A DNA stretch of 64,000 nt. Source: Sporichthya polymorpha DSM 43042. GTDB lineage: Bacteria > Actinomycetota > Actinomycetes > Sporichthyales > Sporichthyaceae. Positions 24,757-31,806 of this stretch are shown here, one piece after another; position 1 is the first letter of the stretch; every line of letters begins with the position of its first letter. The stretch is from the NCBI RefSeq assembly GCF_000384115.1, contig NZ_KB913029.1, forward strand, positions 1,832,907 through 1,896,906. Reading direction: 5' to 3'. Position numbers and translations under genes: made by a program. The notes under the pieces were generated by a model. The model saw only the letters and a list, made by a program, of their open reading frames with translations, was not told where the DNA came from and did not search any database.

Positions 24757-25570
24757 GGCGCGGACGATCAGACGGTCCGCAGCGGAGGTCGTCGAGCAAC
24801 TCGAACTCGATGGCGCCCTGCTCGTGACCTTCGACCGCCTTGCCGCCCTGCTCCGCCAAGACGGCCAACAGCCCGACGAGGCCGCGGTCCGTCGGATGGC
24901 CTACGACCTTCAGCAGGGCGGGTGGCTCGGTCCGCTGCGCACCCGGGAAGTCTGGGAGTTCCTGCCCGGGGCGCGAGGTGGGGCGTTTGGTTCGGGGGAC
25001 CGGTTCATCGAGTTCCGCGCCCAGCATGCGGTGAACCCGGGTTGGAGCGGGACCTTGGCGATGGAGTCGGCGGCGTCGGTGCTCGGGTTGGCTCAGCGGA
25101 TCCCCGAGCGCGAGGTCGTCGCTCTCGACGCCGCCGGTGCTCTACCCAAGGCGCTGGAGGGCCAGTGGCGGTTCATTCGACTCGCCATGCCCGTGGCCGG
25201 CTGTACGGTGCTGGACTCCCTGCCCACCTGGACACTCGAAGCACTGATCGTCGGCATCGCCACCCGCCCCTCGTCCTATCAAGACCTGCCGGGACTCGGG
25301 CAGTGGCTGCCTGAGGCGGCCGGCCGCGTCAACGCCGACATCGTGATCAGCCTGCTCGCAGGAGCTCGTTCCGCGACCCGGCAACGTGCGGCGTACCTCC
25401 TCGGTGCGGGAGGCAACGCCGAAGGCCGTTCATCGATCCTCACCGCCTACCCGGCGACGTCCGCGGTCTGGTTCGGCCCTCGGGTGGCCGGTGCCGGCGT
25501 GTTCGACTCTGAGGCGCAGGTCAACGACACGGCGCTGCACCCCTACCTCGCCGTCGGGACCGGCGCATGA
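24749..25570 (+). CDS. abiEi: AbiEi-type antitoxin/repressor (type IV toxin-antitoxin)
   Basis: 273 aa. The N-terminal winged HTH (FDRLAALLRQDGQQPDEAAVRRMAYDLQ region, about 30-60) binds the operator; the rest (SAASVLGLAQRIPEREVVAL, WTLEALIVGIATRPSSYQDL) is the AbiEi C-terminal domain. It neutralises AbiEii indirectly and represses the operon. Its last four bases overlap the toxin start. The module protects against phage and stabilises mobile DNA. Confidence 0.87.
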   Translation: MTVARTIRRSAAEVVEQLELDGALLVTFDRLAALLRQDGQQPDEAAVRRMAYDLQQGGWLGPLRTREVWEFLPGARGGAFGSGDRFIEFRAQHAVNPGWSGTLAMESAASVLGLAQRIPEREVVALDAAGALPKALEGQWRFIRLAMPVAGCTVLDSLPTWTLEALIVGIATRPSSYQDLPGLGQWLPEAAGRVNADIVISLLAGARSATRQRAAYLLGAGGNAEGRSSILTAYPATSAVWFGPRVAGAGVFDSEAQVNDTALHPYLAVGTGA

Positions 25571-26457
25571 CCCGCGTCACCGAGGGTCACCTGGTCCGCC
25601 ACTACCAGGGCGTTAAAGGCGGCCGCGACGCCGCGCTGCTGGACATCGCCCAGGACCATGCACTGCACTTGCTCCACCGCGCCGGCCTGTTCGAGCGAGG
25701 TCTGGTCTTCAAGGGCGGCACTGCGCTGCGGAAGTTTCGGGCGGGTAACGCTGGCAGGTTCTCCACCGACCTCGACTTCGCTGCGGCCGACGAGGAACTC
25801 GCGCTCGCCGCTCTGGAGGCCCTCGACGGCGTCGAGATCGACGGGTTCGCGTTCGCGATCGACAACCTGGGCGAGGACGGGCGACGCGGGGACCTGCGCG
25901 TCGACACGCCCTTCGGCCGTCCCCGGCTCGGCGCCAAGGTCGAGCTCGCACGGCACCCGCTCAGCCTCGCTCCGCAGCTTGTGTCCCCGGTGCGGTTGGC
26001 CATCCATGACCGCTACGACTTCACGCTGGCGCCGACCCCGGTGGTCCGGGTCGAGGAGGCGGTCGCGGAGAAGCTGGCCCGCTTCCGCCGGGTGTCGCTG
26101 GCCCGCGATCTCTACGACCTGCAATGGTTCGCCTCCGCGGGGAGCCTGGACGAGGGGCTGACCCGGCGGCTTTGGGTGCTCAAGGTCTACCGCGACGTCA
26201 TAGTCGACGGGCGTGGCACTCCTCCGATCGCCGCCGCGGACGTGCTCAGGCCACGGACCAGGACGGACTTCCGTACCGAAGACATCGGCTACCTCACGAC
26301 CCCGGTCCGGATCGATGAGTGGATCGCCACGGTCAGGACCCGCTACGCCTTCCTCGCCGACCTCGACGCAGACGAGCAGCGCTGGGCCGCGTGCAACGCG
26401 CGCCACCTCCACGAGGTCACCGCTGCCTTGGCCGCGTTGCATGCCCCGTCCGAATGA
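25567..26457 (+). CDS. abiEii: AbiEii nucleotidyltransferase toxin
   Basis: 296 aa, DUF1814/MNT fold. Motif I is KGGTALRK (49-56) and the metal motif is STDLDF (66-71), followed by a conserved Lys segment (AVAEKLARFRRVSLARDLYDL). AbiEii-type toxins add nucleotides to tRNA acceptor ends and stop growth until countered. All catalytic residues seem intact, so the pair is probably active. ATG 25567 overlaps the antitoxin stop (ATGA). Confidence 0.9.
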   Translation: MTRVTEGHLVRHYQGVKGGRDAALLDIAQDHALHLLHRAGLFERGLVFKGGTALRKFRAGNAGRFSTDLDFAAADEELALAALEALDGVEIDGFAFAIDNLGEDGRRGDLRVDTPFGRPRLGAKVELARHPLSLAPQLVSPVRLAIHDRYDFTLAPTPVVRVEEAVAEKLARFRRVSLARDLYDLQWFASAGSLDEGLTRRLWVLKVYRDVIVDGRGTPPIAAADVLRPRTRTDFRTEDIGYLTTPVRIDEWIATVRTRYAFLADLDADEQRWAACNARHLHEVTAALAALHAPSE

Positions 26458-26543
26458 GGCTGTTCAGACCGTTAGATGTACGGCCGCTCCTGCGCTTCGC
26501 CGCGATGGAGCTGCACGAGCGGGCCGGCCCGACCGGGCGAGGA

Positions 26544-27485
26544 TCAGACCCCTGAGGCCCTGCCGCAGCACTTCTTGTACTTGAGCGTCGACTCGCACCA
26601 GCACGGTCCGTTGCGTGGCGGTGGCCAGCGCGTCGCCGTCGCGTTGGCCATCCGCTCGTGCAAGTAGTCCGCCCGCGTCCCCGGCTTGTCCAGGTCCGCG
26701 CCGGTACGGGTCAGCCACTCGTCGAGGCTGGTGATCGTCGCCTGGATGAGGAAGATCGACACCGCCCCGCGCCGCGACAGGCCCCGCAGTTCCGCTTCGA
26801 GTAGGTCGTGCTCCTCGCGTTCGCGGCGGGGATCGTCGACCAGGAAGGTCTCCCCGAAGCGTGCGACGGCGGCCGCCCGTTCCCCACGCGGCCAGAACAG
26901 CACGCGCACGCTCCCGTCGGGTGCGGTGTTCTTGGCGAGCATTTCCAGCGGCGGGCGGCCGCCGGCGGCTGGCTCGCGGTCGAGCAGCGCGTCGAGCTCG
27001 TCGGCGGGAAGCCCCATCGCCGCTCGCACTCGCCGTCGCCCGTGCACGAGCATCCATGACGCCGTACCGCCGGAGGACCACAGGGCGACCATGTCGTCCG
27101 GGTTGAGGCGCTCGGCTCCGAGGTCGAACCACGCCAACGCGTCGGCCAGCTCTCCCCTAGCCTCGAACATCTCCCCGGCGTGGTGCGCGGTGCACAGATA
27201 CCGCGGGCCTGCGGCGCGGACCTCGTCGAGCAGCGCGTGCGCCTGCTCCTTGCGGCCCAGACCGAGGAGGATCTCCACGGCCGAGACCTGGGCGTACTCG
27301 CCGTCCACGCTGCCGTCGGCAGCCAGTTCCGTGAGGACCTGCAGCGCCCGCTCGTCGTCCCCCGACCGGTGCCACGACCGGGCGATCTCGTGCCTGGGGT
27401 CGATGTCGTCGGGGTGGCGCCGCGTCGGAACTTGAAGCTCGCGAGCGCGCGCAGCGGTACGTTCCAGTCCGACCGGCTCCACCAT
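26544..27485 (-). CDS. TPR-like protein with C-terminal SEC-C zinc motif
   Basis: 313 aa. The N-terminal half is made of paired helices with TPR-like spacing (WHRSGDDERALQVLTEL, EILLGLGRKEQAHALLDEV, ARGELADALAWFDLG). The last 30 residues hold the SEC-C motif: NGPCWCESTLKYKKCCG (C-x-C, then C-C), a small zinc finger found in SecA and many proteins of unknown role. Last gene of island A, convergent with abiEii. Function unknown. Confidence 0.8.
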   Translation of the reverse strand: MVEPVGLERTAARARELQVPTRRHPDDIDPRHEIARSWHRSGDDERALQVLTELAADGSVDGEYAQVSAVEILLGLGRKEQAHALLDEVRAAGPRYLCTAHHAGEMFEARGELADALAWFDLGAERLNPDDMVALWSSGGTASWMLVHGRRRVRAAMGLPADELDALLDREPAAGGRPPLEMLAKNTAPDGSVRVLFWPRGERAAAVARFGETFLVDDPRREREEHDLLEAELRGLSRRGAVSIFLIQATITSLDEWLTRTGADLDKPGTRADYLHERMANATATRWPPPRNGPCWCESTLKYKKCCGRASGV

Positions 27486-27524
27486 CCGGCGAGCCTACGC
27501 AGGACCCGGCTGAAGATCGTTCTT

Positions 27525-27542
27525 GCTCCCCATGGGGAGCAC
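27525..27542. promoter_or_regulatory. Inverted arm-type sites at the right end of island A
   Basis: gctccccatggggagc (27525-27540) is a perfect palindrome made of two facing copies of the tggggagca word found as a direct doublet near attL; tggggagcac at 27533-27542 matches 19087-19096 exactly. Placed about 105 bp before attM, it fits a second arm of attP for island A. Confidence 0.5.
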
Positions 27543-27646
27543 TGGGACGTCGGAAGACGGAGCAACCCGGACCTGCGCGGAGCGAGTAGAATCGCGCTGA
27601 CCTGCACAAACGTCGTCCTCGCTGGTCAGCGAGTTGTGTACTGGGT

Positions 27647-27669
27647 GGTTCAACTCCCCCCTCGCGCAC
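27647..27669 (+). repeat. attM: second copy of the tRNA-Leu 3' end
   Basis: Identical over 23 bp to 18992-19014. It is the junction of island A and island B. Only the T-arm/acceptor part is present, with no complete tRNA. Confidence 0.92.
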
Positions 27670-27681
27670 ATGTGAAAACCG

Positions 27682-27711
27682 GCCCCTGACCTGTACGTAC
27701 AGGTCAGGGGC
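27682..27711 (+). terminator. Duplicated tRNA terminator hairpin (island B)
   Basis: Perfect 14-bp arms gcccctgacctgta and tacaggtcaggggc with a 2-base loop, followed by ttgttgtt. It stands 13 bp after attM, the same place as the hairpin after the tRNA. The 22 bases after it recur after the third att copy. Confidence 0.85.
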
Positions 27712-27729
27712 TTGTTGTTGCTAGATCGT

Positions 27730-27750
27730 CGGGGAACATTTCGGGGAACA
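27730..27750 (+). promoter_or_regulatory. Arm-type site doublet of island B
   Basis: cggggaaca occurs at 27730-27738 and 27742-27750, 12 bp apart, the same spacing as the tggggagca doublet of island A but a different word (five to six of nine bases shared). It suggests that the two integrases diverged in arm specificity while keeping the same core site. Confidence 0.5.
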
Positions 27751-27830
27751 GGCGGCCGCCATGCGCCCGATTTGGGTGCCCCTGCGCCCCTACATATTGG
27801 TGTGGATTCTCTGCTCCGGCGGACCGCCTG

Positions 27831-28978
27831 ATGGCCAGCCTCGTCGAGCGCAAGCGGCGCAAGGGTGTCGCGTACCAAGTCCGTTGGCGCAGGACGGAAC
27901 GTGGCAATCCGACACGTTCGGGACGAAGCGGCAGGCGCTGCGCTTCCAGTGCGACGTCGAGGACGCCGGGAACCGATGGCCGGCTGGCTGGGTGCCCGGC
28001 TACGGCTACTCCGCCGAGCCCGCGCCGGACGCTTCCGCGGAAGCGTCTTTCTCCGAGGTCGCCTCGCGTTACCTCCTGGCCCTGGACTTCGGTGCCGAGC
28101 TACCAGATGGCCCGGTGCGAGGCCATGGTTGCCCGGCTCGCGGAGACCTTCGCCGCGATTGCCGACGTCGACGACGAGCCGATCCCCGTCTGCGTCCGCG
28201 ATTGCCAGTCGCGTGGCGTCTCGGCCTTCGACGCTGAGGGTGAGCCGATCGCCTGCTTCCTGGAGCCGGCGGAGTTCATGCTGTCGCGGAGGCGATGTGT
28301 GCCTCGTCGGCGTACGACTGGCGCCCGCCGGGCGGGCCGGGCGAGCGGCGATCTCAGGCCGAGATCGCGTCGTGCGGCGTCTCGTACCGGGAGGACCGGG
28401 ACCTGATCACCCTCGCCGCCCACACCGGCCTGCGGTGGGGCGAGATCTCCGCGCTACGGGTCGGGGACATCGACCCCGACCGCCGACTGCTGGCCGTCAA
28501 GCGGGCCTGGAAGCGGGACGGCCAGGGCGCCTGGTTCATCGGGCCACCGAAGACTCAGCGGTCGCGCCGGACGCTCTCCCTCGCCCCGGCTCTGGTCCAG
28601 CTACTCGGGCCCTACCTGGACCGTCCGGCCGACACGTACGTCTTCGCCGACACCAACGGCGACCCGCTCCGGCAGAACGTCTTCTACGAGTACCGGTGGC
28701 AACGGGCCGTGGCGCTGGCCCGGTCCCGCGGGCTGATAAAGCGGCCGCGGTTCCACGACCTCCGCCACACTCACGTCGCCTGGCTGATCGCGGGCGGAAC
28801 GCCCCTCCCGAAGATTCAGCAGCGGCTTGGGCACGAGTCGATCCAGACGACGATCGACGTCTACGGCGGCCTGCTTGCCGACACTGACGACCAGGTCGAC
28901 GCGGTTGTCGGATCGGCCTTCGCCGCGACCGCCCCGCTTGGACGAACCCTCCGGATGCCCACCATTGCTGATTGCTGA
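27831..28978 (+). pseudogene. int: Degenerate tyrosine integrase of island B
   Basis: Aligns with the island A integrase from MASLVERKRRKGVAYQVRW to the end, but the frame changes three times: near 27889 (one base lost after VRWR), near 28095 (before SYQMARCEAM) and near 28289 (after EPAEFML). About 38 codons between VRD and SAFDAEGEP are missing. The catalytic domain from 28295 is open and keeps HTGLRWGE, HDLRHTH, LGHES and TIDVYGG. The frame opened at 28295 has no obvious start, so a functional protein is unlikely. Confidence 0.9.
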
Positions 28979-29084
28979 ACAGGCAGTCGCTGACCGCCTC
29001 AACGGCAAGCTCGCCGGCGCCTCGGCCGCGTCGTCAGATCGGCGCGGAGGCAGCCGCACACCTCCTTTCGGGCACGATGGCCCG

Positions 29085-29639
29085 GTGGGCAGCGGCGTCG
29101 AGTTCGAAGCATCAGCATTCGCGCCGGAGTACCGGGTGCGGGTCAACCCAGAGTTCCCGCCAGATGGCGTGTGGCCGTGTCCGACCTTGGCCTTCGACCG
29201 AGAGGGACGCGTCCGCGCGGACTTCACAGTCCGGTGGGGTGCGCCTGTGATCGTCGAGGTGGCACCGTTCGCCGGGCCGGAGTGGGTCGGAATGTTTCCG
29301 CCGGGCGGCTTAGGTGGCGTCTCCGGCGTGTACGCGACGCCTTCTGGCGCGGCACCTGTGCGTCGTCGTAGACGGCACGGCGTACGTCGTGGACTGCCTC
29401 GCTCCGGACCTGGGCGCCGACGTGGCTTACGAAGCTGTTCGGCAGGTCGCTCACGTCTTGGATCCGCAACTCCTCCTGCTCGTTAGTGACATCGACTTGT
29501 TGGCTGTCGGGTCAGCCGGGGTGGCCTGGCGCTCCCCCCCCGTCTCCCCGTCGACGAGCTCCGTGTGGTCAGGATCGATCCCGTAGGGATTCACGCGAGG
29601 CAGAGCTACTCCAGGGCGGCCCGTCGGCGATCGTCGTGA
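29085..29639 (+). pseudogene. Frameshifted hypothetical gene
   Basis: From GTG 29085 the frame gives GVEFEASAFAPEYRVRVN, then RADFTVRWGAPVIVEVAPF to VSGVYATP near 29345. A second frame continues with LCVVVDGTAYVVDCLAPDLG to VGSAGVAWRSP, and after the eight-C run near 29535 a third frame gives VDELRVVRIDPVGIHAR and stops at 29639. The pieces join into one plausible protein of about 180 aa, so the gene has two shifts. Unknown family. Confidence 0.55.
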
Positions 29640-29734
29640 GTCCGAACACTGGAGCGCTTACGGCCGGTCCACGGTTGCCGTTTCCTCTCTGAGTGAGCCC
29701 TCGGTCGATCGCCGCACTCTTCTGGCACCTGCGG

Positions 29735-30067
29735 TCAGTCGCCGTCCAGGAGGTCGCCCAGATGCCGGCGCTCGCCAACTTGGATCCGGGCCGGATCAAG
29801 TGTTCGGAGCTGCTCCACGACGTCGAGTGGGAGCGCGTGCCAGACGGCCAACTCACTCAGAGCGTTGAGCTGAGCCTCGCTCGCTGTCGGGTCCGACTCA
29901 TCCAGCCGCGCGCGAGCGAGCGCACGCATCAGCGCGCCTGCCTCGGCGTCGGTGTAATCGGATCGGCTACCCGTCAGGCCGTCGGTGACCTCGTCGGCGG
30001 CCCGCGCGCGTTGCCCGGCGTCCGCCGCTGCCAATCGCCGTAGCAAAACCGCGAGGTCGAATGACAT
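29735..30067 (-). CDS. Small helical protein, possible HEAT-like/immunity-type
   Basis: 110 aa from ATG 30067. It reads as three or four amphipathic helices: SFDLAVLLRRLAAADAGQRARAADEVTDGL, then AEAGALMRALARARLDES and SEAQLNALSELAVWHALP, ending LGDLLDGD. Acidic proteins of this shape are frequent as solitary or toxin-adjacent genes in actinobacteria and may be immunity-like, but that is a guess from shape only. Confidence 0.6.
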   Translation of the reverse strand: MSFDLAVLLRRLAAADAGQRARAADEVTDGLTGSRSDYTDAEAGALMRALARARLDESDPTASEAQLNALSELAVWHALPLDVVEQLRTLDPARIQVGERRHLGDLLDGD

Positions 30068-30378
30068 GCGCCGACGGTAGTGCGGCCAAGCGCTTGCGGG
30101 CGAAGTCGATCGAGCCCTGGCGGGGATCCCTGGTGGGGTCTTGCGCGACCAGCACTTCCGCAGGAGCAGGACGAGTGCTGACTTCGAGGGACTGGTGCCC
30201 AGGCGGTTACAAGTTCCGGTCATCGTCACCGCTCGGGGGTGCGTCGGAGATTCAAGACAAGATCGCGCAGCCACGTCTCCGAGATGTTCGGCTCCTCGCG
30301 ATGATCTGCGCGACGCGCCGCGTTGGGCTTGTTGGTGCGGGTCTTCAACAACTTGCGCTAGCGCCCGGAGGGGAGAGA
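30068..30378. other. 311-bp stretch without a supported gene
   Basis: Open frames on both strands here lack start signals and family resemblance. It is the upstream region of the small helical protein (starts at 30067) and the downstream side of the fic gene. I see no strong palindrome or promoter. Confidence 0.5.
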
Positions 30379-31488
30379 TCAGTCCGGCCGGGTCAGAACA
30401 TCCAGCAGCTCGACGTTGACGAAGAGCAGCTCGCGGCCGGCCTTGATCTCGTGCAGCAGGCCAGCCTGGACCAGGGCATGCAGCCAGGCGGAGGCGGTCT
30501 GGCGTGAGATACCGCAACGATCCACGACTGTGCCGATGCGGCAGTACGGCTGCTCGAACAGGAGGTCGAGGAACTGCGCGTGCCGGGCACCGGGCGTCGC
30601 GGCCCGCGCCCGCTCGGCGATGCCGTCCTGGCACTCTCGGATGGCGCTGATCTTCCGCGTCGTCGAGGTCGCGGATTCACGGACGACGTCGAGCATGTAG
30701 AGCGTCCAGTCGATCCAGGCGCCCTCGGCCGTCACTGCGCGCAGCAGGCGGTAGTAGTCGTTCTTGCGGGCGATGATTGCGCGCGACAGGTACAGGATCG
30801 GCGCATCGAGCAGGCCCGCCTCGATGAGCATGAGGATGTTGAGGACGCGGCCGGTCCGGCCGTTGCCGTCGTGGAACGGGTGGATCGCCTCGAACTGATA
30901 GTGCGCCAGCGCCATGCGCACCAGCGGGTCCAGGTCGTCCTGGGCGTGGACGAATTGCTCCCACGCGGCGAGCTTGTCGCGGATGAGGTCGGCGCCCTCG
31001 GGTGGCGCGTAGACGATCTCGCGGGTGGTCGGGTTCGCGATCCGGGTTCCCGGCACTGACCGCACGGCCATCTCCCGGCCGTGCAGTTCGGAGCAGACCT
31101 TGATGGCTGTGGTGGACGTGAGCGGACGGGTCCGGAGGGACTCGACCCCGGCGAACAAGGCCATCCGATAGCGCAGGGCTTCCTTGGTGGCGTGGTCGCC
31201 ACCGTCGGAGTCGGCGTACTTGAACAGTTCGTCGGCCGTGGTCACGATGTTCTCGATCTCGGAGCTGGCCTGGGCTTCGAGCAGCGCGATGGCGTGGATC
31301 AGGATGTGCGGGTTCGGCAGCAGGCGAGCGGCCTGCGCGAGCGTCGCCAGCGCGGCGCGCGCCTCGATGGTGGCCTTGAGGACCGGCTTCGGTTCGAGGT
31401 CGACGCCTGCGGGCGGCAGCTCCGGCAGGTCGTTGTAGGGGACGTCCGCGCTCCAGGGCACGAGTTCGTTCCTTTGACTGATCACCAC
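30379..31488 (-). CDS. Fic-domain protein AMPylase with inhibitory helix and winged HTH
   Basis: 369 aa. The Fic motif HPFHDGNGRTGR is complete (203-214), so transfer of AMP (or another nucleotide moiety) to a target hydroxyl is chemically possible. SSEIEN (75-80) fits the [S/T]xxxE[G/N] inhibitory motif placed N-terminal to the core, i.e. a class II self-inhibited Fic protein. The C-terminus (about 300-360: GTVVDRCGISRQTASAWLHALV) is a winged HTH, so it may bind its own promoter. Targets unknown. The only intact enzyme gene of island B. Confidence 0.92.
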   Translation of the reverse strand: MVISQRNELVPWSADVPYNDLPELPPAGVDLEPKPVLKATIEARAALATLAQAARLLPNPHILIHAIALLEAQASSEIENIVTTADELFKYADSDGGDHATKEALRYRMALFAGVESLRTRPLTSTTAIKVCSELHGREMAVRSVPGTRIANPTTREIVYAPPEGADLIRDKLAAWEQFVHAQDDLDPLVRMALAHYQFEAIHPFHDGNGRTGRVLNILMLIEAGLLDAPILYLSRAIIARKNDYYRLLRAVTAEGAWIDWTLYMLDVVRESATSTTRKISAIRECQDGIAERARAATPGARHAQFLDLLFEQPYCRIGTVVDRCGISRQTASAWLHALVQAGLLHEIKAGRELLFVNVELLDVLTRPD

Positions 31489-31491
31489 GAC

Positions 31492-31520
31492 GTGTTGAGT
31501 ATTTCGTCGAAATCTAACAC
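31492..31520. promoter_or_regulatory. Palindrome in the fic promoter region
   Basis: atttcg-t-cgaaat (31501-31513) is a perfect dyad just upstream of the fic start (31488), flanked by gtgtt (31492-31496) and aacac (31516-31520). A self-binding site for the HTH of the Fic protein is one reading. AT-rich for this genome. Confidence 0.4.
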
Positions 31521-31567
31521 GTTGACGGGACGTGTCAGGTCACCTGACGCGTCCCCGCCGTCGACCT

Positions 31568-31580
31568 CCCCCTCGCGCAC
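31568..31580 (+). repeat. attR: partial third copy of the tRNA-Leu 3' end
   Basis: ccccctcgcgcac matches the last 13 bases of the other att copies exactly. The preceding bases (gtcgacct against gttcaact) still resemble them with one gap. A hairpin follows at the expected distance, so this is the right end of the stacked islands. Confidence 0.75.
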
Positions 31581-31592
31581 GTGAGCAAGACG

Positions 31593-31620
31593 GCCCCTGA
31601 ACTAGTTCCAGGTCCGGGGC
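31593..31620 (+). terminator. Degenerate copy of the tRNA terminator hairpin
   Basis: gcccctgaact and aggtccggggc can still pair around agttcc, with mismatches. Bases 31620-31642 equal 27711-27733, the stretch after the second hairpin. It is either the original chromosomal tRNA terminator or an older island's copy. Confidence 0.6.
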
Positions 31621-31632
31621 TTGTTGTTGCTA

Positions 31633-31695
31633 GATCGTCGGGATCGTCGGGATCGTCGGGATCGTCGGGATCGTCGGGATCGTCGGGATCGTCGA
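31633..31695 (+). repeat. 9-bp tandem repeat (gatcgtcgg, 7 units)
   Basis: Seven head-to-tail units starting inside the sequence that follows the third hairpin. The unit equals the gatcgtcgg of the island B copy, where it occurs once, so the array arose by local slippage at the island's right border. Not part of a supported gene. Confidence 0.95.
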
Positions 31696-31806
31696 GCGCG
31701 AGCCGCGCCACGGTGTCGCGCACTAGCTATAGCTACGGGGGTGCGCGCCGGCCGGATCAACCCGACACTGGGTAGGTATCACGCGGGGCGGAGCGAGGAG
31801 GCACCC

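Larger units (their letters stand above)
18992..27669 (+). mobile_element. Genomic island A integrated in tRNA-Leu (8.7 kb)
   Basis: Bounded by a 23-bp perfect direct repeat of the tRNA 3' end (18992-19014 and 27647-27669). It carries an intact tyrosine integrase beside the tRNA, an excisionase-like HTH protein, mercury-resistance genes, an AbiE toxin-antitoxin pair and a SEC-C protein. No conjugation or replication gene is visible, so it is an integrative, probably mobilisable or defective, island rather than a complete conjugative element. Confidence 0.88.
27647..31580 (+). mobile_element. Genomic island B, decayed, in tandem after island A (3.9 kb)
   Basis: Runs from attM to a shorter att copy at 31568-31580. 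It begins, like island A, with att, a terminator hairpin, a doublet of arm-like repeats and a plus-strand integrase, but the integrase and the following gene are frameshifted. A small hypothetical gene and a fic gene on the minus strand look intact. It cannot excise by itself, though the island A integrase might act on it. Confidence 0.8.

Noticed and set aside
26520-26531. Palindrome cgggccggcccg between abiEii and the SEC-C gene as a terminator
   Set aside because: Too short and of a composition expected by chance in this GC-rich DNA.
30061-30507. Plus-strand frame of 148 codons over the fic 3' region
   Set aside because: It overlaps the fic gene antisense, has no ribosome site and no family resemblance.
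31633-31695. Gene for a (SSG)n or (DDP)n protein
   Set aside because: The repeat is a 9-bp slippage array; neither strand has a start signal or a folded domain.
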